Positions 8,798 to 16,886 of a stretch of DNA of 64,000 nucleotides are shown here, in pieces. The DNA lies in contig JANQHT010000060.1 in assembly GCA_028282545.1 (NCBI GenBank), positions 1 to 64,000 on the forward strand. The letters run 5' to 3'. The stretch is from Spirochaetales bacterium. GTDB taxonomy: Bacteria > Spirochaetota > Spirochaetia > DSM-27196 > Alkalispirochaetaceae. Within the stretch, counting starts at the first letter, position 1; each line of letters starts with the position of its first letter. The position numbers and the translations under genes are program-made. The notes under the pieces were generated by a model that searched no databases, was not told the DNA's origin, and was given only the letters and a program-made list of their open reading frames with translations.

Positions 8798-9624
8798 AGA
8801 TAAACCGCCGTCGGTTCAACACAGGTGTTCTTGTGGCCATGCTGGTGGTGATGTTGGTCTGGATGATTTTGCCTCTGGCGCTCGCCCTGCTCTGGGCCAT
8901 GGTCGATCCCGACTACACCTGGAGCTACCCTGACGTCTTTCCCCAGAAGCTCTCCTTCCGGCGCTGGCCCATGCTCTGGGAGACGACGACTCTGAAGCAG
9001 TCGATGATCAACAGCTACAGCCTGGGTGCGGCGGTGACCGTCATGACACTCCTCCTCGCCATGCCTACTGCCTACGCCTTCGGGAGAATTGAGTTCAAGG
9101 GCAAGAACGTGGCGAGGCTCCTGACCCTACTCCCGATGGTGCTGCCGGGTTTCGTGGTCGCCATCTTTTTCTCGTCGCTCCTCATCAGTATCGGTGTCTA
9201 TTCCCGATTCCTGGGAATCATGATCGGCCACTGCATCGTGCTCCTTCCCTTCGCCATCCGCATCCTCTCCGTCTCCTTTTCCCAGGTGCGACAGGACCTC
9301 ATTGACGCCGCCAAGGATCTGGGCGCGGGTTGGTTCGGAGTCGTGCGCCACGCGTACCTGCCGACAATCAAATCGGGAATCTTTGCCACCCTGATCGTAG
9401 TACTGATCCGAAGCGTGGAGGAATTCTCTCTGGCTTTTATCATCGGCTCACCCGATTTCACCACTGTCCCTACGATTCTGTTCCAGTATCTGGGTTACGC
9501 ATACATTCGGACGAACGCCGCGGTTATCTCACTGATCCTGGCGGGACCGAGCATCATTCTCATGGTCCTCCTGGAACGCCGGCTGGAACTGGCGAACCCG
9601 GCCGCGGAAGTGGGAAAAGGATAG
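8794..9624 (+). CDS. ABC transporter permease (second of pair)
   Basis: A 276-residue permease of the PotC type. The EAA loop reads VRQDLIDAAKDLGAGWFGVV. The start at ATG 8794 is chosen because it overlaps the previous stop (ATGA) and follows AGGAGAG; the frame is open further upstream, inside the previous gene. It ends 30 nt before the phosphodiesterase gene. Confidence 0.88.
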   Translation: MKINRRRFNTGVLVAMLVVMLVWMILPLALALLWAMVDPDYTWSYPDVFPQKLSFRRWPMLWETTTLKQSMINSYSLGAAVTVMTLLLAMPTAYAFGRIEFKGKNVARLLTLLPMVLPGFVVAIFFSSLLISIGVYSRFLGIMIGHCIVLLPFAIRILSVSFSQVRQDLIDAAKDLGAGWFGVVRHAYLPTIKSGIFATLIVVLIRSVEEFSLAFIIGSPDFTTVPTILFQYLGYAYIRTNAAVISLILAGPSIILMVLLERRLELANPAAEVGKG

Positions 9625-9654
9625 ACGGATGCCCGTTAACAAACTGGGGGAAAT

Positions 9655-10590
9655 ATGAAAGGCAGTCTAAGAAACAGACGGGACGAACTGGTTCGATACG
9701 TACGTGACGAAAAGCGGGTCCTGATAGCAGCACACCGCGGCGCGGCGGCGGGAAACATCGTGGGGAACACGACAAACGCCTTTATCGCCGCGCTTCGCCA
9801 GGGAACGGATATCTTAGAGATCGACGTGTCCATGACCACCGACAACCGTTTGGTCACGTTCCACGACGGGGGCGAACGCGCGGCGTTCGGCCTCGAACAG
9901 AACATCCAGACGCTTTCCTCGTCGGAGGTGGCTGATCTTCGGTTTTACAACTGCATCGGCGCGCCGACGGATCAAAAGGTTGAACCACTGGAAGAGGTAC
10001 TCGCCGCGCTGAAGGGCGATTCTCCGCTCAACGGCGAGGCGCTCATCAATCTGGATCGGGGGTGGGAACACTGGCAGGAAATCATCGAACTGGTGGAACG
10101 GCTCGATATGGCCGAACAGATCATTCTCAAAAGCCCTGCCGATCGTCGTCTCCTCGCTAATCTCGCGGAAACCGGGTCCGATCAACTCTACATTCCGATC
10201 GTAAGGACACCTGAAGAAATTGAGTTGGCGCTTTCGTTCGATTTGAATGTGCTGGGTATCGAGATCGTTTTTGCGTCTGCATCCGACAAAGTGGCGCAAC
10301 CGGCGATCCTCGACTCCGTCCGCGACTCCGGCCTCCTGCTCTGGGGCAACGCAATCAAACTGAACCATATCGATCGCCTCGCCGACCGGTACGACGACGA
10401 CACGTCGATTCTGATTCATCCCGATCAGGGTTGGGGCAGACTGGTCGACATGGGATTCGATATCATCCAGACGGATTGGCTTATGTTGCTGCGCCATTAT
10501 CTGATGTCACGGGGAATTCACGTGAGAGATCTCCTGATCCAGGAAGCTTCGATCCAGGGTCCCACCGGTCGCCGGACGTTACGTGCATAG
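9655..10590 (+). CDS. Glycerophosphodiester phosphodiesterase family protein
   Basis: A 311-residue TIM-barrel enzyme of the GDPD family, which cleaves glycerophosphodiesters to glycerol-3-phosphate and an alcohol. Catalytic and metal residues are visible: AAHRGA (His27, Arg28), LEIDV (Glu55, Asp57) and FHDGG (His70, Asp71). No signal peptide is present, so it acts in the cytoplasm. It closes the operon of the YnjB-like importer, which suggests the importer brings in its substrate. Some relatives act on other phosphodiesters, so the exact substrate is open. Confidence 0.85.
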   Translation: MKGSLRNRRDELVRYVRDEKRVLIAAHRGAAAGNIVGNTTNAFIAALRQGTDILEIDVSMTTDNRLVTFHDGGERAAFGLEQNIQTLSSSEVADLRFYNCIGAPTDQKVEPLEEVLAALKGDSPLNGEALINLDRGWEHWQEIIELVERLDMAEQIILKSPADRRLLANLAETGSDQLYIPIVRTPEEIELALSFDLNVLGIEIVFASASDKVAQPAILDSVRDSGLLLWGNAIKLNHIDRLADRYDDDTSILIHPDQGWGRLVDMGFDIIQTDWLMLLRHYLMSRGIHVRDLLIQEASIQGPTGRRTLRA

Positions 10591-10756
10591 AATCCCACCT
10601 CCTTGCGAATGGCCGCCTTTAGGAAACCCTGATATGAAGAACCTATTGTCACACCGATGATGCGCTGTAGAACGCGGCATCGCTGATACCGCTATCGGGA
10701 ACGTTGTCGGATTGAAACGGACTCTCTCCCCGCTTTTCCGAGAACCGGACGGCCGT

Positions 10757-10762
10757 TATAAT
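10757..10762 (+). promoter_or_regulatory. -10 element upstream of the PII-like gene
   Basis: A consensus TATAAT, 27 nt before ATG 10790; the matching -35 (TTTTCC, 10734-10739) is weak. It probably drives the PII-like, EIIA and antiporter operon. The rest of the 10591-10756 gap shows nothing recognisable. Confidence 0.5.
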
Positions 10763-10789
10763 CGGGACCGTGAAAAAGCGGGCGCTGCC

Positions 10790-11122
10790 ATGAAACTCAT
10801 AGTTTTCGTTCTCAATCGTGAAGAGCTTCTAGAGCGAGTTTTGGAGGCGTATGTCGAGGCAGGCGTCAACGGCGCTACGATTCTCGACTCCGAAGGAATG
10901 GGGCATTTCCTCACCTATGAAGTGCCGTTGTTTGCGGACTTCAAAGAATTCATGAAGGGAAATAAGCCGTATAACAAAACGATCTTGTCGGTTGTGGAAG
11001 ATGACGATTGCATCCACCGTCTCCGTAGTATTCTTGACGAGGTATGCGGTGGACTATCATCTCCAGGGACCGGAATACTGTTTACCGTACCGGTCGATTT
11101 TGCCGTCGGCTTTGTCGGATAG
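10790..11122 (+). CDS. PII-like signalling protein
   Basis: A 110-residue protein with the ferredoxin-like beta-alpha-beta fold pattern of PII-like proteins: MKLIVFVLNREELLERVLEA at the start, a mid loop (EVPLFADFKEFMKGN) in place of the T-loop, and the C-terminal GTGILFTVPVDFAVGF strand that is conserved in this group. It probably forms a trimer that senses a nucleotide or ion and gates a partner protein. It heads the operon of the multisubunit antiporter, so that antiporter is the natural candidate partner (inference). The start at ATG 10790 gives the expected compact domain; an in-frame upstream start (10712) lies before the -10 element. Confidence 0.65.
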   Translation: MKLIVFVLNREELLERVLEAYVEAGVNGATILDSEGMGHFLTYEVPLFADFKEFMKGNKPYNKTILSVVEDDDCIHRLRSILDEVCGGLSSPGTGILFTVPVDFAVGFVG

Positions 11123-11153
11123 ATCAAACCACTGGATCGCAATGGAGGCTCTC

Positions 11154-11618
11154 ATGAGTGATCTCATCTCCGCTATTCTCGATGTTGATGCGGTGTCTCT
11201 CGACATACAAGCGAAGAAGAAGCCTGAAATCATTCGTGAGCTTGTAAACGTGTTGGGGAAAACCGGAACGGTAACCGATGTCGATCGGGTAGCCTCCGAA
11301 GTGATCGCCAGGGAAGAGTTGGCGACGACCGGCATAGGGAACGGCATTGCGATTCCTCACTGCCTCTCGGATTCGGTGACGGGTACCGCTTTGGCCTTCG
11401 GACGGAAAGTGCCCGGTGCGAAGTTTGACGCCGTGGACAAGCAGCCGGTTCAACTCTTTTTTCTGATGGTGGGGCTTCCGGGAACCCACAATGAGCACCT
11501 TCGCCTTTTGAGCAAGCTCTCCCGCTACCTCTACGATCCGGATACCAAAGCCGGCCTTCTTGCGGCCAGGACCCCCCAGGAGGTGGTGGATATCTTTTCC
11601 GGCCGGGAGGGAGTGTAA
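11154..11618 (+). CDS. PTS EIIA (fructose/nitrogen type) domain protein
   Basis: A 154-residue stand-alone EIIA domain of the fructose/PtsN class. GNGIAIPH carries the phospho-accepting His69, preceded by VIAREELATTGIG. No EIIB or EIIC is nearby, so it is more likely regulatory than part of a sugar permease. GGAGG (11144-11148), 5 nt upstream, fixes the start at ATG 11154. Its stop overlaps the MrpE-like start (TAATG), so it is co-translated with the antiporter; a role in setting ion transport according to phosphorylation state is plausible, as PtsN proteins affect K+ transport in other bacteria. Confidence 0.85.
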   Translation: MSDLISAILDVDAVSLDIQAKKKPEIIRELVNVLGKTGTVTDVDRVASEVIAREELATTGIGNGIAIPHCLSDSVTGTALAFGRKVPGAKFDAVDKQPVQLFFLMVGLPGTHNEHLRLLSKLSRYLYDPDTKAGLLAARTPQEVVDIFSGREGV

Positions 11619-12130
11619 TGGCGTCCAGCACTCATTGGAACGTCGTCCGTTTCTTCGTTACCACTCTCTACCTCTGGATGGGTTGGATTCTCTTCACGTG
11701 GTCTCTTTCCTTGGGCAACCTCCTTTTGGGATTGGTCCAAAGCGGCCTGGTGGCGCTGTTCACCTGGCCGGTGTTTGTTGAAGAGAATGAAGCCGCCCGC
11801 CGATCACACGTTCCCCGGGTTCATTTTCTCATCGTTTACCTGTTGTTCCTGATCGTTCAGATGTACGGCGCGAGTTTTCGGGTCTTGTGGCAAATCCTGC
11901 GGGGCCGGATCAATCCCGGGGTGGTGCATTTTCGGACCCGCCTCAGAACCGATATCGCCAGAACGGCCTTGGCCAATTCAATTACCCTGACTCCCGGAAC
12001 GATTACCCTGTTTCTCGATGACGATCATCTCATCGTCCATTGGCTCGACTCCCGAACGACCCATTCGAGGTACGCGCGCAAATTGATCGCCGAATCGTTT
12101 GAAAGAGTGCTCAAACGGATTTGGGCATAG
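11618..12130 (+). CDS. mnhE: Na+/H+ antiporter subunit E (MnhE/MrpE, MbhA-like)
   Basis: A 170-residue membrane protein with two to three N-terminal hydrophobic segments, then a soluble tail with the MrpE pattern RTDIARTALANSITLTPGT. It is the first of eight consecutive subunits of a multisubunit cation/proton antiporter in the cytoplasmic membrane. The start overlaps the EIIA stop codon. Confidence 0.85.
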   Translation: MASSTHWNVVRFFVTTLYLWMGWILFTWSLSLGNLLLGLVQSGLVALFTWPVFVEENEAARRSHVPRVHFLIVYLLFLIVQMYGASFRVLWQILRGRINPGVVHFRTRLRTDIARTALANSITLTPGTITLFLDDDHLIVHWLDSRTTHSRYARKLIAESFERVLKRIWA

Positions 12131-12141
12131 CGGGATGAGTC

Positions 12142-12402
12142 ATGGACCAGCTACTGCAATACGCCTTGTGGTTCTTCCTAGGATCGATTCTGGTTAGTAT
12201 GGTTCGGGTTCTGGTCGGCCCAACCACCGCGGACCGGATGATCGGTCTCAACATGGTGTCGGCCCAGATCCTTGCGATTCTGGTGCTCCTGGCCGTCAGG
12301 GAGGAGCGAAGCAGCTTCCTCGATGTGGCACTGGTGTACGACATCTTCGGTTTTATTGGAATCTTGGCCATGGTTCGGTATTTCGGGAGGAAGCGGGGAT
12401 GA
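12142..12402 (+). CDS. mnhF: Na+/H+ antiporter subunit F (MnhF/MrpF, MbhB-like)
   Basis: An 86-residue protein with three transmembrane segments and the MrpF signature RVLVGPTTADRMIGLNMV plus the conserved FLDVALVYDIFGF near the C-terminus. It overlaps the next gene by ATGA (12399-12402). Confidence 0.85.
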   Translation: MDQLLQYALWFFLGSILVSMVRVLVGPTTADRMIGLNMVSAQILAILVLLAVREERSSFLDVALVYDIFGFIGILAMVRYFGRKRG

Positions 12403-12731
12403 ACTGGGGAACGGTTATCTTTATCGGTTTGGGGGTGATCTTCGGCATCATGGGCAATTTGGGTGTGCTGATCTTTCCCGACGTCTACACCCGACTCCAC
12501 GCATCATCCACGGCGAGCACCTCATCGGTTTTCTCGATTTTCGTCGCCTGTATGTTTGCCGCCGGGTGGAGCCCGATGACCGGAAAAATCCTGGTGATCG
12601 CCTTCTTTTTCTTTATTACCAACCCCATCTCCTCCCATCTCATTGCACGTTACGCCTGGGAGAAAGACGTGGTGCCCTGGCGGCGGAGTTACGCCGAACG
12701 ACAGAGACTGTCCCATACGTCCGATGAATGA
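12399..12731 (+). CDS. mnhG: Na+/H+ antiporter subunit G (MnhG/MrpG, MbhC-like)
   Basis: A 110-residue protein with three membrane spans and the MrpG motif GVLIFPDVYTRLHASSTAST, followed by NPISSHLIARYAW. Overlapping junctions at both ends mean it belongs to the same translation-coupled unit. Confidence 0.85.
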   Translation: MNWGTVIFIGLGVIFGIMGNLGVLIFPDVYTRLHASSTASTSSVFSIFVACMFAAGWSPMTGKILVIAFFFFITNPISSHLIARYAWEKDVVPWRRSYAERQRLSHTSDE

Positions 12732-12969
12732 GTCACTCCTGGTCGTCTTGTCCGTGCTGGCCGCTCTCTCCCTGGCCGCCCGGGACCTTCTTACCTCGGT
12801 GATTTTGGTGAGTGTGTTTAGTCTGGTAAGTTGTTTGTTCTTCTTCGTATTGGGTGCTCCGGATGTGGCCCTGACCGAGGCCGCCGTGGGAACCGGGGTG
12901 GGGAGCATCGTATTCATCTGGATCGTCCACAAAATCCGGAGAAGGGAACGCAGTGATGCGGATAGTTGA
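12724..12969 (+). CDS. MbhD-like subunit (MrpA C-terminal fragment, DUF4040)
   Basis: An 81-residue protein with three hydrophobic stretches and the DUF4040 motif FFFVLGAPDVALTEAAVGTG. It corresponds to one piece of the C-terminal extension of MrpA, here a separate gene as in archaeal mbhD. The start at ATG 12724 overlaps the previous gene by 8 nt. Confidence 0.75.
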   Translation: MNESLLVVLSVLAALSLAARDLLTSVILVSVFSLVSCLFFFVLGAPDVALTEAAVGTGVGSIVFIWIVHKIRRRERSDADS

Positions 12970-13204
12970 AATTGTGGCCATGGTCACCGTTGCCCTTTTT
13001 CTTGCGTTGATTCTGGGCGGTTCTCATCCGACGGAAACGCCCCTGCGGGGTCATGTGGTGGAAAACGGCGTCGCCGAGACCGGGGCGGTCAACTTGGTTA
13101 CCGCCATTTACCTCGGCTATCGCGCCTTTGACACCTTGGGAGAGACCGTCGTGTTGATGCTGGCCGTCTCCGGGGTGATCTTCTTTGTGGAGCAGCGCCG
13201 GTAA
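12956..13204 (+). CDS. MbhE-like subunit (MrpA C-terminal fragment)
   Basis: An 82-residue protein with two membrane spans and the motif ETGAVNLVTAIYLGYRAFDT, then ETVVLMLAVSGVIFF, as in MbhE and the end of MrpA. A GTG at 12953 is an alternative start. It overlaps both neighbours. Confidence 0.72.
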   Translation: MRIVEIVAMVTVALFLALILGGSHPTETPLRGHVVENGVAETGAVNLVTAIYLGYRAFDTLGETVVLMLAVSGVIFFVEQRR

Positions 13205-13623
13205 TGGCTAAGACCGATATACTCGACGTCGTTGCCCGGAAACTCGCTCCTTTTATGCTTCTCTTCGGGCTCTATTTGGTAAGCTACGGCGATACCTCTC
13301 CCGGCGGGGGATTCCAGGGCGGGGTTGTGATTGCCTCCGGGGTGATCCTCCTTGCCATGGCCCGGGGCGTCTCCGCCGCGGAGCGGCTTTTCCCTATGCA
13401 CCGTTTATCCGCGGCTGAAACCGCGGCCTACGGCGTTTTTCTGGCAGCGGGAGTCGTCGGTTTGGTACTGGGCGTCGGCTTTCTCGGCGATTTCACCAGA
13501 CCCGGTTGGACAAACAGCCCGCTGCCGGCCGCCCGGTTCATCTTTCTTCTCAATCTTGCCATCGGTATCAAGGTAGCATGCGGAGTGAGTCTGATCTGCA
13601 TGTACCTGTTTCGGGAGGACTGA
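13204..13623 (+). CDS. mnhB: Na+/H+ antiporter subunit B (MnhB/MrpB, MbhF-like)
   Basis: A 139-residue protein with four membrane spans and the MrpB signature YGDTSPGGGFQGGVVIASGV. Its start shares a base with the previous stop (TAATG). Confidence 0.85.
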   Translation: MAKTDILDVVARKLAPFMLLFGLYLVSYGDTSPGGGFQGGVVIASGVILLAMARGVSAAERLFPMHRLSAAETAAYGVFLAAGVVGLVLGVGFLGDFTRPGWTNSPLPAARFIFLLNLAIGIKVACGVSLICMYLFRED

Positions 13624-13625
13624 GA

Positions 13626-13964
13626 ATGACCTGGTATCTGATCGGCGCGATCTTTCTTCTCGGCTTGTGGGGGGTAATAGGGCTGAAGAACCTGGTGAAA
13701 CAGGTGATCGCCTTGAGTATCGCCAACAGCGCGATCATCATGCTTTTTGTTTATTACGCCTCTCTGTCGGGCGAAGATGCCCCAATCATGGATACCGCCG
13801 GAATTCCCGTAGATCCGATTCCCCATGCGCTGATGCTCACGGCCATAGTTGTAGGTATCTGCATTGTCGCCCTCGCCCTGGCTTTGGTCTACGTCCTCTA
13901 TCAGCGATACGGAACCTTGAACATGGACGAACTGGAAGACCGGATTTGGAAAGCGGATGACTGA
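13626..13964 (+). CDS. mnhC: Na+/H+ antiporter subunit C (MnhC/MrpC, NuoK-like; MbhG-like)
   Basis: A 112-residue, three-span NuoK-like protein. The motif GLKNLVKQVIALSIANSAI and DPIPHALMLTAIVVGIC are conserved in MrpC. The start at ATG 13626 is chosen by family length; the frame is open upstream inside mnhB. It overlaps mnhD by 8 nt. Confidence 0.85.
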   Translation: MTWYLIGAIFLLGLWGVIGLKNLVKQVIALSIANSAIIMLFVYYASLSGEDAPIMDTAGIPVDPIPHALMLTAIVVGICIVALALALVYVLYQRYGTLNMDELEDRIWKADD

Positions 13965-15681
13965 ACCCGTACTCCTGATACTTTTTCCTTTGGCAGGTTC
14001 TCTTTTCTCACTCCTGGGAAAGCTTGTACCGGCCAAGAGAGTATGTACCGCACTCGCCCTTTCCATCTTTGCGGCCATGGCAGTGGTCCTCTTCCTCCAG
14101 CTTCCCCTGGTATTGAACGGGGAGAACCTCACGTACGCCCTAGGAGGATTTGTTCGAGAACCTGGAATCTCTCTGATCCTTGACGGGCCGGCGTGGCTCG
14201 CCTCGGCGCTCATCGTACTCATTTCTCTCATGGTGGCAATCTACTCGTTGGACCGGCCGGAGTTCGACCTCCGCTACTTTTTTTTCCTGCTGATGCTGGT
14301 GGCCGGTATGGAAGCGGTGGTCCTCACCGGCGACATCTTCACCATGTTCGTCAGTCTCGAAATTATCGCCATTGCGGCGTACGTTCTTATTGCCTGGGAG
14401 AAGAGCGATGAAGGTCTGCTCGCCAGCCTGAAATATCTCTTTCTCAGCTCGGTCGGAATTCTCTTTTTCCTTCTTGGGGTGTTCATTGTCTATCGCGACC
14501 TCGGCACCCTCTCATTTGCGGTTATCGCCGAACGGATAGCCGAGTTGAAAACCGATCCTGTCGTTCTAGGCGCTCTTTCCGGGGAAAACCGGTTCCCTGA
14601 AAAGATCGGTTCGATTCTCCAGGGGTACCCCGGACGCTCCATCAACTTCGCCCTTGCGGCTCTATGTGTGGGAATAGGCGTTCGAACGGCGTTCATCCCG
14701 TTCCACACCTGGCTTCCCGAAGCTCACGCCTGGGCGCCCCACCCGGTCTCGGCCCTCCTCTCCGGAGTACTGATCAAAACATCGTTCTTCGCCCTCTTTC
14801 GGATACTCGCCGTTTTCCACGCCTTTCATATGCATTCGATGCTGATGTGGCTCGGTTCAATAACCGCTCTTGTCGCCGTAGGATGGGCTCTGGCCCAAAG
14901 TGACTCCAAACGTCTTCTGGCGTATCACTCCATTTCCCAGATGGGGTATATACTCGCCGCCGCCGGAGCGGCTTCCGTCTTCTCCGTTCCCGCCGCCTAC
15001 ACCCACGCAATCAATCACGCTCTATTCAAAGGTCTTCTCTTTCTCGCCATCGGCCATGCCATCCATATGGTCGGTGAACGAAACCTCTTTCGAATAGGCC
15101 CCTTGGGACGCCGTTCTCCTCTGATCGCCCTCGCCCTGTTATTCGGAGCTCTTTCCATTTCCGGAATACCGCCGTTCAACGGCTTTGTCAGCAAACAGCT
15201 TATCTCCCATGCCTTGGACGGATCACCCGCCTACATCCTCTTGTGGCTCACCGCGGTGGGCACCACTGCGTCGTTTATCAAACTGTCGAGGATTGCACTG
15301 CCCGGGCCGAAGGACATCTCCGGTTTTCGACGACACGATTCCAACCACCGCCACTCCGCGGCAACCGTCATCCCTCTCGTGATTCTGAGCGTTCTGGTTC
15401 TTCTCTCCGGGGTATACGGGGCGGGCTATACCCGGTTTGTATGGCGTCTCGTGGGTGACCCCTCCGTCACGGCAGTGGAATTTCCGGCTCTTTTCAAAGT
15501 GGATAAGTTTACCGACAGTCTCATCATCCTTCTTCTCGGCATCGCCCTCTATTTCCTTGTGATGAGCCCCGTCGGAAAACGAGTTGCGAAACGGGTGAGT
15601 GGAGTCGCTCCCAAACTGGGAACCGTGCTTACCTTTTTCGTTTTCGGCCTCGCCCTTTTTTCTATTGCCGCGTGGCGGTAA
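13957..15681 (+). CDS. mnhD: Na+/H+ antiporter subunit D (MnhD/MrpD, NuoN/NuoL-like; MbhH-like)
   Basis: A 574-residue, about 14-span proton-pumping subunit. The conserved glutamate is in FVSLEIIAIAAYVLI and the channel motif is WLPEAHAWAPHPVSALLSG, with the lysine of GVLIKTS. It is the only large pumping subunit in the operon, since a full MrpA is absent. It is the last gene; a dyad (15697-15719) follows. Confidence 0.9.
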   Translation: MTEPVLLILFPLAGSLFSLLGKLVPAKRVCTALALSIFAAMAVVLFLQLPLVLNGENLTYALGGFVREPGISLILDGPAWLASALIVLISLMVAIYSLDRPEFDLRYFFFLLMLVAGMEAVVLTGDIFTMFVSLEIIAIAAYVLIAWEKSDEGLLASLKYLFLSSVGILFFLLGVFIVYRDLGTLSFAVIAERIAELKTDPVVLGALSGENRFPEKIGSILQGYPGRSINFALAALCVGIGVRTAFIPFHTWLPEAHAWAPHPVSALLSGVLIKTSFFALFRILAVFHAFHMHSMLMWLGSITALVAVGWALAQSDSKRLLAYHSISQMGYILAAAGAASVFSVPAAYTHAINHALFKGLLFLAIGHAIHMVGERNLFRIGPLGRRSPLIALALLFGALSISGIPPFNGFVSKQLISHALDGSPAYILLWLTAVGTTASFIKLSRIALPGPKDISGFRRHDSNHRHSAATVIPLVILSVLVLLSGVYGAGYTRFVWRLVGDPSVTAVEFPALFKVDKFTDSLIILLLGIALYFLVMSPVGKRVAKRVSGVAPKLGTVLTFFVFGLALFSIAAWR

Positions 15682-15696
15682 TGAACCGCCTTGAAG

Positions 15697-15719
15697 TTGT
15701 GTCAGAGGCTCTAACACAA
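15697..15719. repeat. Inverted repeat between convergent genes
   Basis: TTGTGT (15697-15702) pairs with ACACAA (15714-15719), with AGAG and CTCT inside. It lies between the ends of mnhD and iolB and lacks a T-run. It may act as a weak terminator; function uncertain. Confidence 0.35.
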
Positions 15720-15758
15720 TGTGGTTGGCGTCTAACCGGGTAATACCGGCCCCCGGCC

Positions 15759-16607
15759 CTACGTGTTCTCCTGGTACTTGATCACGTCTTCCACCGACGC
15801 GTCGGGCCAGATCGGCGCGGCACCGTCCATGACCCACTCGTGCTCTTTCCGGAAGTTGCGGCTATCCGGTCCGAAGCGGTCACCGGGCAGGTGGGGAATC
15901 GCCCAGATGTAGTACATGGCGTACCCCGGAGCGGCGAGCTGGCTGTGCGTTACCCCCGGGGGAATCGCGTAGGTATCTTCATGTTGAACCTTGAAGACGT
16001 CGTCCTCGCACTCCGCGTGCCCCCACCCCTGGCGCGGAAAGAAGCGGTAGTGGTAGATCTCGGGATGGGCGTGGTCGTGGGGCGGGTAGCTGGACCACTT
16101 GCCGGGGTGGTTGATCACCTCCCCCAGGACCATGGCGCTATCAGGCGCCGTGGCGGCGTCGAATATGGTTGAGACGGTCCTTGTGCTCGTGTCTTGTAAC
16201 GTGCCCTCGCCGAATCGGTCGCGCCGATAGTCGCCCGGTTTCCAGAACTTCGGGGCGAACTCCGTCTCGTTTGTGACCGCCTGGATCGCGAGTTCCGTTT
16301 CGACTTCCGCCGCGCTGATCGTGACGGATACGCCCAACGGGACGTGGAGCGCCGCCGGCTCCTCGTCTAGGAGGCTGTGCCGCTCCCACGCCTGTTCGCC
16401 CGACCCGGCGTCACCGCTCCAGGTAAACGTCACGGCGCCGTTCATCAGCAGGAAGGCGCGTTCTTTCCCCGCCTTGCTCTCGTACGTCTCTCCCGCGTCG
16501 AGACGCAGGATGCCGAAGTCCATCAGCATCGTGGAGAGCGTGCCGCCCTCCTCGCTGATCGCGGTGTACCCTTTTCCAAATCCCCCGGCGGGGCGCTTCA
16601 CTATCAT
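15759..16607 (-). CDS. iolB: 5-deoxy-glucuronate isomerase
   Basis: A 282-residue double-cupin enzyme that converts 5-deoxy-D-glucuronate to 5-dehydro-2-deoxy-D-gluconate in myo-inositol breakdown. The family core is clear: HPGKWSSYPPHDHAHPEIYH near residues 166-185, RFFPRQGWG, and PGVTHSQLAAPGYAMYYIW. It stands alone, far from the main inositol cluster, which has its own iolB-like gene (39810-40655). Its promoter (16667-16695) carries the operator of the GntR regulator at 1841-2551. GAGGAGA is the ribosome binding site. Confidence 0.9.
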   Translation of the reverse strand: MIVKRPAGGFGKGYTAISEEGGTLSTMLMDFGILRLDAGETYESKAGKERAFLLMNGAVTFTWSGDAGSGEQAWERHSLLDEEPAALHVPLGVSVTISAAEVETELAIQAVTNETEFAPKFWKPGDYRRDRFGEGTLQDTSTRTVSTIFDAATAPDSAMVLGEVINHPGKWSSYPPHDHAHPEIYHYRFFPRQGWGHAECEDDVFKVQHEDTYAIPPGVTHSQLAAPGYAMYYIWAIPHLPGDRFGPDSRNFRKEHEWVMDGAAPIWPDASVEDVIKYQENT

Positions 16608-16658
16608 CGCATTCTCCTCGTGGACAGGTCGCCGCCGCGATTCCCGCGCGACACCCCA

Positions 16659-16695
16659 ATTGTCTGATAGTAGGATGAAAGGTCGGTGGTGTCAA
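16659..16695 (-). promoter_or_regulatory. iolB promoter with GntR-type operator
   Basis: On the minus strand TTGACA (16690-16695), 17 nt, TACTAT (16667-16672) is a near-consensus sigma-70 promoter. ACTATCAGACAAT (16659-16671 reversed) overlaps the -10 and matches the palindrome at 2608-2620 in 11 of 13 bases. Confidence 0.7.
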
Positions 16696-16886
16696 CAAAT
16701 CCGAAGATCGCGGCGCTGGACGACGTGGTGGTAGCGACAGACGTGTGTGATCTATCGATACCGTGGAGATCGGGTCCTCACTACGAGGCGAAGACGTGAA
16801 TTAACTCCCTCCTCACACATATGTAATCCGGCATTCATACATGCGGAAGATGCTGTTAATTAAAAGAGTGGATTGAGGAGTAGACG

